A DNA stretch of 64,000 nt from Corticium candelabrum (lineage: Eukaryota > Porifera > Homoscleromorpha > Homosclerophorida > Plakinidae). Made by a program: the position numbers and the translations under genes. Shown here in pieces: positions 1 through 11,513 of this stretch. The DNA is taken from assembly GCF_963422355.1 (NCBI RefSeq), contig NC_085101.1, forward strand, positions 2,510,701 to 2,574,700, written 5' to 3'. Within the stretch, counting starts at the first letter, position 1. Each line of letters opens with the position of its first letter. The notes under the pieces are model-generated. The model was not told the DNA's origin. It did not search any database and was given only the letters and a program-made list of their open reading frames with translations.

Positions 1-1899
1 GCGTTGCTGTTTGGAGGTCGGTGTCCTTGCGGCGTTGCTTTCAATGATCTTTGGCAATTTTCTCTTACACACCAAGTTTGGAGGAAAGTGAAAATGATCG
101 AGTCTGTAGGGAGCGCCCCTTCACCTCGATATGGTCATGCCGCTGCAGTCATAGGAGTCGACATGTTTGTTTTTGGTGGATTCAACAATAGTAAAACTTT
201 TAGTACCGTAGAATTGTGGAGATATAACATGATTAGCATTTCGTGGAGCTTGATAGTAGCAACTAACCTTTCACCTTCCCTTGACCATTCTTGCTCTTAC
301 ACGGCGACAGCTCATACTGGAATGTTATGGATTGCCGCTAAATGTATTTCTCTTGCTACAAGATGGAATTTTAAGGGAAATTTGAAGTTGTGGATGTTTG
401 TGGTTCACTTGCGGACTTGGTATTTAGTTGCACATCAAAAAATAGAAAATACGCCATTAAACTATATCTTTTCACCTTTGAATTTCTGGCGAGGATATTT
501 GCTAAGTTTAAAGCATTCTAGTTTAGTTTACGTAAAGGCTGGGTGTCCTCAAGGATTAGGGTCAATCAACATTTCTCGTGTTCCATGCGACGTCTGCAAA
601 GTTGGCTTTTACTCTGATGTGGAGACGAACAAGTGTCACAAATGTCCAAATGGAACGACGACGAGAAAAGAGCGTTCGACAAGGCAAATCGACTGCAAAA
701 TTTGCGCCACGGATTACTGTCCTTATGGCAGATGTCTGGTTGTGAGCAAGAGGTCCACACAAGTTCCTGTATGCACATGTACTATCGGATTCTCTGGTTC
801 TCGCTGTCAAGACGCAACTTATTATTACATTGGAATGGGAGTTATTCTTGTTATAAGTATTATTTCTTTTCTTGTTATTGTACTATGGCGTACTAGAAAA
901 AGACGAAAAGAACGAGAAACAGCTTTGCGTCGTCACATACAAACATTGCATGATGCGTGGCAGATCGTTTGGCAAGAAATAGTACTGAAAGACGAAATAG
1001 GTGGAGGAGCATCGGGAAGAGTGTGGAAAGCGCAATATCGTGATATGGACGTTGCTGTAAAACTTTTGATTGACAATGATGAATCCAAATCATCGTTGGA
1101 ATTTGCACAAGAAATTAAGTTTATGCAAACAATGCGTCATCCAAATATTGTACTTTTTATCGGAGCGGGTAAAACGAGTCCACAAAAGCAACCATTTATC
1201 GTTGTTGAGCTTGCGCATCGAGGTTCATTACGTCACGTACTAAATGACGTTATTATTGAAATAAATCAAAACCGTAAAATAGACTTCGCTTTAGACGCTG
1301 CTAAAGGAATGAAATTTCTTCACCAATTGGACCCACCGAGAATTCATCGAGATATCAAGAGTGAGAACTTACTAGTTAGTCAAAGTTGGATTGTCAAAGT
1401 CGCTGATTTTGGTCTTGGAAGACATTTTTGTAGTACACACAAAAATCGACAATCAAAACGAAACGATTCATTAGTCAGCAACAATTCAGAAACTGAGTTT
1501 CTCATGCTTGAGACGACAGACTCGTCTGAAGATTGTATTGGAACAGTGAGATGGAGTGCACCAGAGATAGCAAGGCGTGAAAGCTACGATGTATCCGTTG
1601 ATGTCTACAGGTACTCAGAGACGTCAATTTTATTGCATTTAATAAACTATTTTGTTTTTAGCTTTGGAATTGTGCTTTGGGAGATTTGGTCGCGTGGCTT
1701 TCCTTTCGAGCAGTATCGGTTTGCGCACGAAGTTGACGACGCCGTGGAAAGAGGCGAGCGTCCTGTCGTTCCAGACGATTGCCCGGAAGTGTATGCAAAA
1801 CTAATGCAAGATTGTTGGTCAAAGGGAGCCCGAGAACGACCGTCGTTCAGCGAAATTGTTAGCCGTTTGGAAAACTTGCACTTGGAAGATGCATGCTAG
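1..1899 (+). CDS. Kelch/Cys-rich/EGF-like receptor kinase, TKL type (5' partial)
   Basis: The reading frame is open from the left window edge, so the 5' end is missing. Domain order in the visible 632 residues is: Kelch-type repeats (about 1-95, LFGG and PSPRYGH...FVFGG motifs), a Cys-rich ephrin-receptor-like module (about 182-230), an EGF-like module (235-270), one transmembrane helix (275-298) followed by a basic stop-transfer stretch, and a protein kinase domain. The kinase has the glycine loop GGGASGRVW (from 334), VAVK lysine (354), HRDIKSEN catalytic loop (D451), DFG (469-471) and SAPE (about 519-522). GTVRWSAPE favours the TKL group, so Ser/Thr or dual specificity is more likely than classical Tyr. 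A 51-nt GT-AG intron (1611-1661) lies inside the frame; splicing restores DVYSFGIVLWE. It is probably a surface receptor; the ligand is unknown. It is a close paralogue of the copy at 12.9-16.5 kb. Confidence 0.88.
   Translation, partial: ALLFGGRCPCGVAFNDLWQFSLTHQVWRKVKMIESVGSAPSPRYGHAAAVIGVDMFVFGGFNNSKTFSTVELWRYNMISISWSLIVATNLSPSLDHSCSYTATAHTGMLWIAAKCISLATRWNFKGNLKLWMFVVHLRTWYLVAHQKIENTPLNYIFSPLNFWRGYLLSLKHSSLVYVKAGCPQGLGSINISRVPCDVCKVGFYSDVETNKCHKCPNGTTTRKERSTRQIDCKICATDYCPYGRCLVVSKRSTQVPVCTCTIGFSGSRCQDATYYYIGMGVILVISIISFLVIVLWRTRKRRKERETALRRHIQTLHDAWQIVWQEIVLKDEIGGGASGRVWKAQYRDMDVAVKLLIDNDESKSSLEFAQEIKFMQTMRHPNIVLFIGAGKTSPQKQPFIVVELAHRGSLRHVLNDVIIEINQNRKIDFALDAAKGMKFLHQLDPPRIHRDIKSENLLVSQSWIVKVADFGLGRHFCSTHKNRQSKRNDSLVSNNSETEFLMLETTDSSEDCIGTVRWSAPEIARRESYDVSVDVYRYSETSILLHLINYFVFSFGIVLWEIWSRGFPFEQYRFAHEVDDAVERGERPVVPDDCPEVYAKLMQDCWSKGARERPSFSEIVSRLENLHLEDAC
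1611..1661 (+). other. 51-nt in-frame intron in kinase domain
   Basis: The segment starts GTACTC, ends TTTTTAG, is a multiple of three and has no stop, so a naive translation reads through it. Removal joins TACAG to CTTTGG and gives DVYSFG, the canonical kinase helix-F motif. The paralogue has an intron at the same codon position (16176-16233, 58 nt). Confidence 0.9.
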
Positions 1900-4692
1900 C
1901 TTGTTTTGAATTTTGGTCATTTGCTAGCTTAGTGACAGTTAAGCTCCTGCTGCCTTTTTTAGAAGTAACAGATTATATTGCTGGCATAACGATATTATAA
2001 AATTTGCAGTATTCGTCTTTAAAATGTTTGTTTAGAAATATTTTCTCATCTAGATAAACACGGTTAGATAGCGTATGTTTTAGATGGTTCATAATTTTGC
2101 GTGCCCGTTATCTCACTACGGACACGTCAGTTACGCTCGCTTTCTGACATTTCCGTATGATTGGTTTTGATTTGGTTGATGAATTGGTTGGTTTAAATTT
2201 GTCATCAATCAATATCAACTGCGGAATATTGGTGTGTGACATAGTTCTAGCGTAGCGTTTGCACGCGCACTCTCCTTTAATTAATCGACACACGTTGCAA
2301 AATACTCTTCACAAGCGTCCAGTATCTTGTATAGCAAGTTTGGGTCCATACTACAAATCGGGGTCCATACCCTTTTTTATAGGACAACACGTAGACCGTT
2401 TGTTATAGAGGGACTTTGTCTTGAACGTCTATAGCCCAAGATCTGGCGATCTCTCTGGCTTTACTATAAGCGTCGATAGCTTTGTTGTAGTATATTATAG
2501 AACAACCAATACTTGTTCTTGGACCTTCCTACAATTCTCTTTGTGTTGGGCTTGTTTGTCTATGTTTTTTGGCAATTTTTTCAATTCCTCTCTACGATTC
2601 TAGTGTTCTATTTTAAGTTTTTGTGGTTAGTGCGCGTGCGATTCCTGTGTCTTTTGACTTGTCTCTATTCGGTCGATACCAATGCATCTTCGATTTCCTG
2701 CAATTGCCTCTCACGCTGTATATTCGATAGGGTTGAGATGTGTCTGTCGGTGCATGCGGGACGTAGTTCGAATACAGACTTGTTTATCCCAATCGTGTGG
2801 CTCTTTTTTTCGCGCCAAATCCAAGATGTGTGGGTTGTGGATGGTAGTAGTAGGTTTGGATCGGGTCCATTCGGATGGAGTTGCATTGGTTTTTGCTCGC
2901 AGCGAGGATCGTGTTGCACTTTTGCACTTCTGCTTCTTTTCATTTGATGTAGCAGCGGAAAGACCTTTTTTCGATGTTGTCTTTGTGGATGGCTTGATGT
3001 CTATACGGAAGATGAGGCATCGACGAAATCCAAAGTCGCCTGCTGCCTATTCCAGGGCGCGTTCCCACTTCTTGTCATCGCCGACTGTCTCTGCGGACGG
3101 CACAACGTGGTCTCCAGTTATTCTACCTGTCGTAGTGTGTGCATATTGACCCACAAAAGATTTGACTCATAGGACGACTGGCGTGGCTAAAACCAGACAT
3201 CTGTCTAGATTGGAAGCAAGGGTTTTCCATTATTGGACAGCAGGTTGTACACAAAGAGTACAGGTTCGCATTCTATCAATTGTAGCATTTGTGCTACAAC
3301 CATTTATGCGTTCGTATTGAAAATCTTGCTGCCACGACAGGCATACAACGAGACCTCGATAAGGGCGCAACCTCGACCTTGGACGTCTGGATGTAAGAGG
3401 GTCTTGCGCAGATGTTTATCGGGGCAGTCCACAAACTAGCATAGTTTTACGCCAACTGAGGTCTCGAATGGCAAAATGGTCGAGTTGTCGGAGTCCATAG
3501 TTTGGCACAAGTTATCCTATTCGCATAAGTCATACGCCTCGCGTAAGCATTCGACCCGAGCCTTGCGATCGAGTGATTCAGAAAAACATTACGTGTAGTC
3601 GATCGAATACAACTCCTATATCCCTGTCCCTGCAGGAGCCTCTCTAGTTTTGAAAGTGCGGCCTGTAATTCTTCTATAAGAATGTCGGACACATCTGCTT
3701 TGGCAAAAAATAGACCGTATGGATCTATTGCGTTGATTTCCTTCAATCTCTTTGCAGCTATGCCGTTGGTATCGCGTCTGATTTTGGGATGGTGCACGTA
3801 TTGCACTCTCTACGTTTCTCTGGGCATATACTGCATATAGTAGCTATAGGTGTATGCCAATGCAAAGTTTTTTTTCCTTGTCTAGTTTGTCTCCCATGGT
3901 TTCTCGGACCACTGGGAGTATTTTGGCTACGATAGCCTTTGCAGATCAACATTTTCCTAGAGTGCAAGACAGAGTTCCTCGTTCTTGCACGACATCCTCT
4001 GGACGTACATTGCCAAATATTGTAGATATTGTCTAGAAATACATGTACTTGTAGTCCTTGAAGAGGTTGCAATGTCATACGTCCTTGGTGTCCTTTGAGG
4101 TAGTCCAAAATGGATATATCGGACAGCAGGTTGTTATCGTAGGCATTCTCTACGAGAATGTGGTGTGCTAGAGATTTACTGGCACGGAAACCCATTGATG
4201 CAAATTTAGCCTGTATAGACACGGCACCGTGTTGTTGAGTTGAGTTTCTCAACTATATATAATTCTACCTATATTTTCGCTCTCGACTGGTGGGACAGAC
4301 GTTGTGTCTCGCAGTTGCATAGATTGTTCTCCTCTTTCAATATGTCTACTATTTTTCGTTCTTGGCGGTGTAGAGGTATGTCTTGGTCTTTCGTCTTTAG
4401 AGGGGATTCACGGCAGCAATAATCTCTGCCAGGCTGCTTTCCTCAAGTTAGTGTCGTCGCTCTTCTCTGCTAGCGGTGGTAGCACGGATGGGTCTGGCAG
4501 TTGTCTGCTGTAGTGCTATTGCTATTGTGGTACATGTTGCTGCTGTAGTGTTGGCATCTTCGTTGGTGTTGCTAGTATATTCGTTGCTGATATGTCTCTT
4601 GTTGGGTGGCTAACAAGAATTTGGCCTTAATTTCCTAGCTCGTCGGAACGTCTCTGCTGGCATCTTTGGTTGAGTTAATAGTATCGTCGTTG
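1900..4692. other. Degenerate repeat-like DNA with broken ORFs, no recognisable gene
   Basis: After the kinase stop there is no clear AATAAA. Overlapping open stretches occur at 2513-3149 (plus) and 3447-4252 (minus, two consecutive frames). They read like a decayed protein but I cannot assign a family. I see no terminal repeats that delimit an element here. Confidence 0.35.
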
Positions 4693-5689
4693 CCGGTGTC
4701 ACAGGAAATTCTGTCGCTAGGAAATTCTGTCGTGGCGAAAAAATTTCCTAGGAAATATTGTCGCCCTATTTCAACGTACAGACAGTATATCCTAGGACAT
4801 TCTGTCGCGTCTAGGAAATTAAGTCGCTAGCGCTTACGAACGCGCATGCGCAGCAGAGACTACACACGAAGGTGTAAACGCAAGAGAAGTGGTGTGTAAC
4901 GATGGAGCAGTCTTATTACGACAATCTTTACAACTACATTCGTGAGTGTTTGCACAGGGAACGCCTTCGAGTATACTGTGCCTGCATGTTACCAGATGAT
5001 GAAAGGAAATTGATGCTGTGTTCTTCCTGCAAGGAGTCGTATCACTTTAACTGTGTAAGTGTGCCAAAGAAAGTACTGAAACGCAGCAATGATCCATGGT
5101 TCTGTAACTCCTGTAAGCAATAGTTTAGTTGTAATTTGTGTTCGCCTTGTATCATGCATCAGTTTGAATCAGTTAGTCTCCTGGTTGCAGTAATATTTCC
5201 TTTTACCATGCAAACTTTCATATGCAGTTGCAGAAATAAATAAGCAAAAAGGTTGCACATGTATAAGCAGTGGTTAAAACAGATGGAAAACAAGTTGTAT
5301 AGAAAAAATGAAGGTATGTAGCACATCAACATAATTATACACGTATGCACTTGGCAAGGGCAGTGTTATATATACCTAACAATCATAAGAAATAAACAAC
5401 TGAGAGGTCATATTCATAGTATAGTGCACGTGAGGATACCATGTTTTATCAGCACAGGCCTTAAAGATAACCTGGGAGGTTCCATTAACATCACAAGCTA
5501 ATGTCAGCCGAGTTTTGGAGTCCAGATACATGCGCACTTGCGATGGTGTACTGAGCGACAAAATTTCCTAGACGCGACAGAATGTACTAGGATATACTGT
5601 CGCTACGTTGAAATAGAGCGACAATATTTCCTAGGAAATTTTGTCGCCGCGACAGAATTTCCTAGCAACAGATTTTCCTGTGACACCGG
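4693..5689. mobile_element. 997 bp element with 136 bp TIRs and a PHD-finger ORF
   Basis: Bases 4693-4828 and 5554-5689 are inverted copies of equal length (136 bp) with only scattered mismatches. Each begins CCGGTGTCACAGG and contains several alternating copies of the 15-mer TAGGAAATTCTGTCG and its complement. The interior carries a 73-codon PHD-finger ORF and no transposase. It is probably a non-autonomous DNA transposon or a captured gene fragment. I found no unambiguous target-site duplication. Confidence 0.8.
4902..5123 (+). CDS. Small PHD-finger protein inside a TIR element
   Basis: This is a 73-residue ORF from an ATG at 4902. The metal ligands are complete for a C4HC3 PHD finger: C26, C28, C40, C43, H48, C51, C68 and C71, with the conserved Trp (W66) two residues before the last Cys pair. 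PHD fingers usually bind histone H3 tails. Here the finger fills the C-terminal two thirds of the protein with only about 25 residues before it, far shorter than most host PHD proteins. The ORF lies 73 bp inside the left TIR and ends 430 bp before the right TIR, so it is part of the element. It could be an independent element-encoded accessory protein, the last exon of a larger transposon protein, or a captured host exon. Intact ligands suggest recent constraint or recent origin. Confidence 0.7.
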   Translation: MEQSYYDNLYNYIRECLHRERLRVYCACMLPDDERKLMLCSSCKESYHFNCVSVPKKVLKRSNDPWFCNSCKQ

Positions 5690-7500
5690 TATGTCTCTGC
5701 TGGTATCGTCTTAATAATAATGGTTCGCGCCCAATGGTATAGTCTAGCTCTGAGTAGTGTTTCTCTTGGCTGGATGTCTGGTTGGTATATCTCTGTTGTG
5801 GGTTTGCTTGATGGGGTAGAGAACATCTATGGTCGAGAGTAATATTGGTAGACGAAACATGGGTAACCGAGTTGTGAAATCTTGGTTACGAAACAATTTT
5901 GGCAGTGTTATAAACACAAAAATTGTGGTTCACAGGAAGAATATAATTAATACTGATCAGAGAGTCGTTTGTATTCATTGGTGTGCGCGACTTGTATTGT
6001 TGTAAATGTATAATTTCAATAGAAGTCTGGGGTGCGAGGACCCCAAAAATAATGCAAATATGGGGAGGAGCAGGTGGTATAATTTCAATCCCAGACATAC
6101 TTTTTATATATATGACAAAATTTGCGACACACTAAGATATTACGCTTTCTAGAGTCACGACAAATCCAGTGTAACTTTTACATTTCACGTAACAATTAAA
6201 AACTTAGTGCACCGTAAATCGTGTCAGTAATTATGACGCACTAATTAAGTTAATTTACGTATTTGTCCCGACGCCATTGGCCCATGCATTCGACTTACTT
6301 CGCTGTTTATTTAGTCTCGCGTAGCCAGACCATCTCCGCCTAAAACCTTCCGGCGAGAAATAGTCTGGAGATATGCCTAATCCATTTTTGTTCTCTCCCT
6401 AAGAATCATGAGGAATAAAGACCTCTTTATAGATAGAAGGAGCTCTAAGTAGGTTTTAGTCAATCGCATTCCGCTCACCTTGCGTATGCTAATTATTACT
6501 GGTCAATTACAATTCTATTAAATAATTAACAAAGATGCCTGTGAACGGACGTCCTAATCAAAGAGAAAACATTCTTTCGTTGATGTTGTGGACTGTGAAT
6601 AGCGCGTTGAACACAGTAGCGCAATAACGAGACAGAAAGAAGCGTCAATTTCGCGGCTCTGTGGTCAAATTTTCACCGTCATTCATGATCGAGTAGCAGT
6701 TTTAGTCCTTCGACATGTGAGACCAGAACACAAAGGCGCTATAGCGGTACTCTGCATTCAAACAACACGCTAAAAGAAGCAGAAACTGAATAACAGTAGC
6801 GGATGGCGAAAGAGAGTCATGTCTAAACAAAAGCACAACCAATGCTTACGTCAAACTCTCAAGACCACAGCAATTCATATAGAAATTAACTTTAAGTCAG
6901 ACGTCGATCGGTGAAGCAGAACAATGTAACGACAATTTGGCCACAAAACGTACGTCCCTCCTGCAACAAGACAGTAGTTCAAGGTCTACGATCGAAGAAA
7001 GACTATCTAATTGGTGTATGTTCACAGGCATAACTGTAATCAACACATGCGATGAGCGGAATGCGATTGCGTGATTACGTTAACGGAAACTTAGAAAACG
7101 TTTGCATTCTATATAGCACGAAACTTGCCTCATAATTCGCTATTTCCACTTTAGTAGGAATAATTTGGTGAAAACAGCATCCAATGCCTTCTAAATCAAC
7201 TAGATTGCCTATATGACGTCTACCTACTCATCTATTTTCAAATCAAATTCTAAAGAAGCAATAGAGATATAATTACTGCAAGAGCATAATTGAGGCAACT
7301 CAATACCAATGCCACGATGTGGAAAATGCGAGTCTTTCTTGATGCTTCCTTGTTGCAACGACATTTCCGAGTGTGTTTCTATCACGAGTATACAAACAAA
7401 ATTATCAACAAATAGCAATGCTTCGTAGCATTGTAACTGTGTCCGCTATTCTGATTGGTATGTATTATTCGTTGCGATTTAATTACTCTTGACACAATTT
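5690..7500. repeat. Repeat DNA with an inverted pair and a CTCGCGTAGCCAGAC motif
   Basis: No gene was seen. Around 6312-6386 a short hairpin (CCAGAC...GTCTGG) begins with the motif TAGTCTCGCGTAGCCAGAC, which recurs at 44140 and, with one change, at 48890. The 17-mer TGAGCGGAATGCGATTG occurs inverted around 6463-6479 and 7052-7070, which may mark the ends of a roughly 600 bp element. Confidence 0.5.
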
Positions 7501-7517
7501 GTGTTTGTGTGTACGTT

Positions 7518-7518
<1 letters not shown>

Positions 7519-7565
<47 letters not shown>

Positions 7566-7605
7566 GTGTGTGTGTGTGTGGGTGTGCGTTTGTGTGTGCG
7601 TCTGT
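7519..7605 (+). repeat. GT microsatellite
   Basis: An interrupted (GT)n tract. The ORFs over it in both strands are repeat artefacts. Confidence 0.95.
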
Positions 7606-8624
7606 GTCTGCGTGTACGTACAAATTTGCGTGTGCACATTTTCGTGTCGATATCAAGAGTCGTAACAAAGTTTACAATGAGTGCATAATGCGATTTAATA
7701 CTCTCTGCTCGCTCTAACATCGATCTTCAAAAAACTAGCTCTAGTTTTGCGATGTGATTTCTTAAATAATGTCTCAGTATCATTTTTCAATTGGAGACTG
7801 CACGTTCTGCAATTTCGTTTTTTACTGTTCGGATGTTGTACTTATACTACTTTCGAAACTACAAAAAAGACAACCGCATGTCAAAACTATATCTAATACG
7901 CGGAGTAGTCATTATCTCGCTAAAGTGTATGCTCAAACAGCTATAATGGTTTGATGTGATACATGGGGCGCTTGATAAAAGCAGGACCTACCGGTGATAT
8001 CAAATCAGAATATCAAGTTACATTGGTTGAAACAAAATATCAAGTTACACAGGTTGAAGCCATTATACCAAAAATTAAATTTTCCATTAACACAGTCTTT
8101 CTACTTGTCTACCCAAGTTTCTGTTACATTCTCCAACTAGGTGAAAAGAAAAATGGAGGCATGCACTTATTTATTAAGACAGTTATAAATAGCAACAGAA
8201 ACAGAAATGCCACACCTACTCAAAACAAAAAGCTTTAATTAATTTTCTGCTTTCAAATATATGTCTACGTCTAAGGTCATATTACTATGCGTCAGTTTAG
8301 CGGGTAGGATTGTAATTTAGTTGAGCTATATTTGTGTCTTGAGAAAGCATTTGCAACGTGTGTCTGTGTGAGAGGACATAAACAATAGCTTGCGAGAATG
8401 AAAGCCACCAATGAAAGGAGGTTCAATAATGAACCTGCCTCATTTCCGTGTCATGCATGTGGCTCGCATGACGTTACCCATGCAAAGGTGTCTCGAATAG
8501 TAAACCAAGCAGCCTAGATATTTTAAATTAATGCAACGAGCTTAATGAATGTTTTATTGAGATCTTATCCACTCTACTATAGACCATGATACTACCTGAA
8601 GATCCGACACGACTTAGTTATTAA

Positions 8625-8940
8625 ACTACAAGCGTAAAAGAAGGATACCACATGAAGTGCTAGATTACTTCGCGAGAAGCTCACTTTAAACGGGCTGAAT
8701 TAAATTGACTTCCGGTCTATCTGTCGGTAATTATGTTTCCATGTGTCTAAGCGTGTTACACATTCAGGGAGTTTGTCGAGCCAATCAGCAGTCGTTTGTG
8801 ATGCGAAAACACCTGACGTAACAATAGCGTGTTGGCTTGAATCACTCTCGAGAATTCGTTTGAGACAATCAACAAACCTTTGGGACACCAACAATGGGTG
8901 ACGTAACAATCCCGCGCATTATGACAGAAAAGCCGATATG
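8625..8940 (+). repeat. Dispersed ~310 bp repeat, copy 1
   Basis: This stretch aligns over most of its length, in reverse orientation, with 59918-60230. Shared landmarks include GGTCTATCTGTCGGTA, CAATCAGCAGTCGTTT and CACCAACAATGGGTGAC. The two copies differ by scattered substitutions and small indels. It has no ORF of note. Confidence 0.75.
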
Positions 8941-9135
8941 TCCTCTCCATAAGAAGAATGTTAATTAACCCGTCTTCAAAATGATGAGCGCACAGTAAAG
9001 TTCGGGGTAGATTTGTACGCGTCTGTTACTTTCTTACAAGTTCATCGTTCTTCAAGAAGCCAAGCCAACGTTCTATGAAAGATGCTAGCAACGTACGGCT
9101 TAACGAAAGCATGATTGTTTCGTCACTTGCAGTTA

Positions 9136-9515
9136 ACTGCAAGTGATGCAAGATCGAGCGCTACTGAAGCGAGAAACAACGTGGATAACAAGCCCGCTCC
9201 GTGCAAGAATATATTTACAGGTAGAACTGATGATGAACTATCGACGTCGTCTTGCTAGAAAAATTCGTATGAAACGCTGCGCTGCATGCATTCTTCTGCA
9301 TCCGGTCGCTACAACTACATGTCGCTTCACAGTATTTCCTGTGCACGTACATCCATCTTTAGCTACGACGAATTAAATTTAACGGAACGATAGATGATAG
9401 CAACGGCTCAACAAAGGCATGATAATCGTGTCAACCTCAAGTGATGCAAGCGAGAGCGCTATACATGCTGAATAGAGAAATAACGTGGATAACAAGCTCG
9501 CTCCGTGCAAGAAAC
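9136..9515 (+). repeat. Direct repeat pair (~80 bp, ~297 bp apart)
   Basis: Units at about 9138-9212 and 9435-9510 share CAAGTGATGCAAG, GAGCGCTA, AACGTGGATAACAAGC and TCGCTCCGTGCAAGAA. Confidence 0.7.
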
Positions 9516-10139
9516 GCAGCTGTCACGCATGTGCATGTACTGAATTCGAAGGGTAGTGTGGAACATTGATGATATTTAGATACATATATTTAATCGCATC
9601 GACGCATCCCTGACTTTCAAAGAATTATAAATTGTAGCAACAAGCTAATAATTAATTAATGAAAATGACAATAAATAGACATAATTGATACAATTTACAT
9701 TAATATTCACAGCAAATACACACACTACAGCAAACACGCACCCAACACAACCACACACACACACACACACACACAAAAAAATGGACAAATGTTAATCCCT
9801 CCATGTCTTTCCAAGTCGACCTTGAGGTCAGTTGCGGAGATAGCCTAACTGCAGGGCGTCGCGTTGGTGCAAAAGTAGTGGGACTGATTTGCTGCTGAGA
9901 CTTCAGCTCCGGTCTTTGATATTGGAAAAATTAAGAGGCCCCCGAAAAGTGGTGTGGCTTCAGCTCCCTCTACCCCAATTATGCAACACTCCTGCTCCCT
10001 TCCTCTAGAAATAGGCCCGCCATGCGCAACGTGGAGTCTGGGGGCCAGCGCTACAATCCACTTGGAGCTTGGCCAGAGTCATTCAGGGGCACTGAAAATG
10101 ACGCAGCTCTGGGACTAGACACTAAGGTCCACACGTACC

Positions 10140-10482
<343 letters not shown>

Positions 10483-10814
10483 CTCTCCTCTATAATGACT
10501 ATAGGATAGAGTACAAGGTACACGTGCGCGTATAGATATTGCAATAAAACCGTGTGTGTAGAGAGCAATTCATATCTACAGATAAAGTAATTACGCTAAA
10601 TTTTACTACTGATGTGAATGTGTAAAACAGTAGCTACTAGTGGCAGACGGTAACTGCAGCTGTGCTAGCTGTGACGCTTGGTATAGGGTGTTGTGTAATG
10701 ATGTCACCCCTTACAATAGCGAAGCGTCAATGGTTGTGCTCACACTGGTATTGCTACTGCTTAGCATAACCAATTACAATGTATCAGGTCAGATTACGAC
10801 ACTAGTGCGCATTG

Positions 10815-11513
10815 CAGGCCTTGCCCAATAATGCCAGGATTAAAACGTGAATGTCAGGAAGCGAAATAATTCTGAGAATTTTAGGTAACTTTGAAAGGGC
10901 GGGTCTACAATTGTATATACGCATCACAAAATGGACGACACGGAAGACGTACGTACTGGCAGCCGTGGCCGGCGCAGCTGCAGTCAGTACAGTGGCCGCA
11001 TCAACTTCAAGTGATACAAATCAAGCAGGTGGTAGTTCACAATCTGCTGTACCTACACTGTGAAGGAAGTTGATGTACTGCATTGGTGGCAGACACACCA
11101 GAGGGATCTTCCAGCATTGGAAGAAGCTTACAAAAATGTTTTGCTTATTCAAGCATCATCTAATGCTGCAAAGAGAGCCTTTTCCATTCTAATCAACTCT
11201 TGGTGAGCGGCAAGAATCTTCCTTGCAAGACTACATAGTGTTCCTTAGTGATTCAGTACTATGTTCGTGGACTCGTGGTCAATGACACCGGTCATGTTGT
11301 CTGTTGAATGATGTTTAGTAACTTTTGCTGATATGGGTACTACTTGCTCTACAATACCAGTAAAGTAGTGGTAATTTGAATTTTTCATTCACTTATTTCT
11401 ATGTATACGGTTAATATTAATGAGAATTTTTACGAGCATTTTAGGTAAATTCTGGAGAATTCGAGTATGGAATTTTAGGTAAATTTTCTGGCATTATTAG
11501 GCAAGGCCTACAG
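10815..11513 (+). mobile_element. hAT-type element remnant (transposase C-terminus)
   Basis: Inverted ends are visible: AGGCCTTGCCCAATAATGCC at 10816-10835 and its near complement at 11488-11512. Inside, about 11063-11270 reads as the hAT C-terminal dimerisation region: VLHWWQTHQRDLPALEEAY, then LLIQASSNAAKRAFSIL. The frame then needs one extra base at AACTCTTGG to continue as GERQESSLQDYI. The rest of the transposase is missing, so this is a dead, internally deleted copy. Confidence 0.65.

Noticed and set aside
2513..3149. A genuine secreted or membrane protein from the hydrophobic 2513-2947 ORF
   Set aside because: There is no ATG-supported start, no splice context and no homology that I recognise; the Phe/Leu-rich text fits T-rich DNA.
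7455..7720. ORFs of Val/Cys and Thr/His repeats over GT/CA tracts (also at 10.4, 29.3, 32.3, 55.2, 59.0 and 62.5 kb)
   Set aside because: They are translations of dinucleotide repeats in all frames, with no flanking coding signal.
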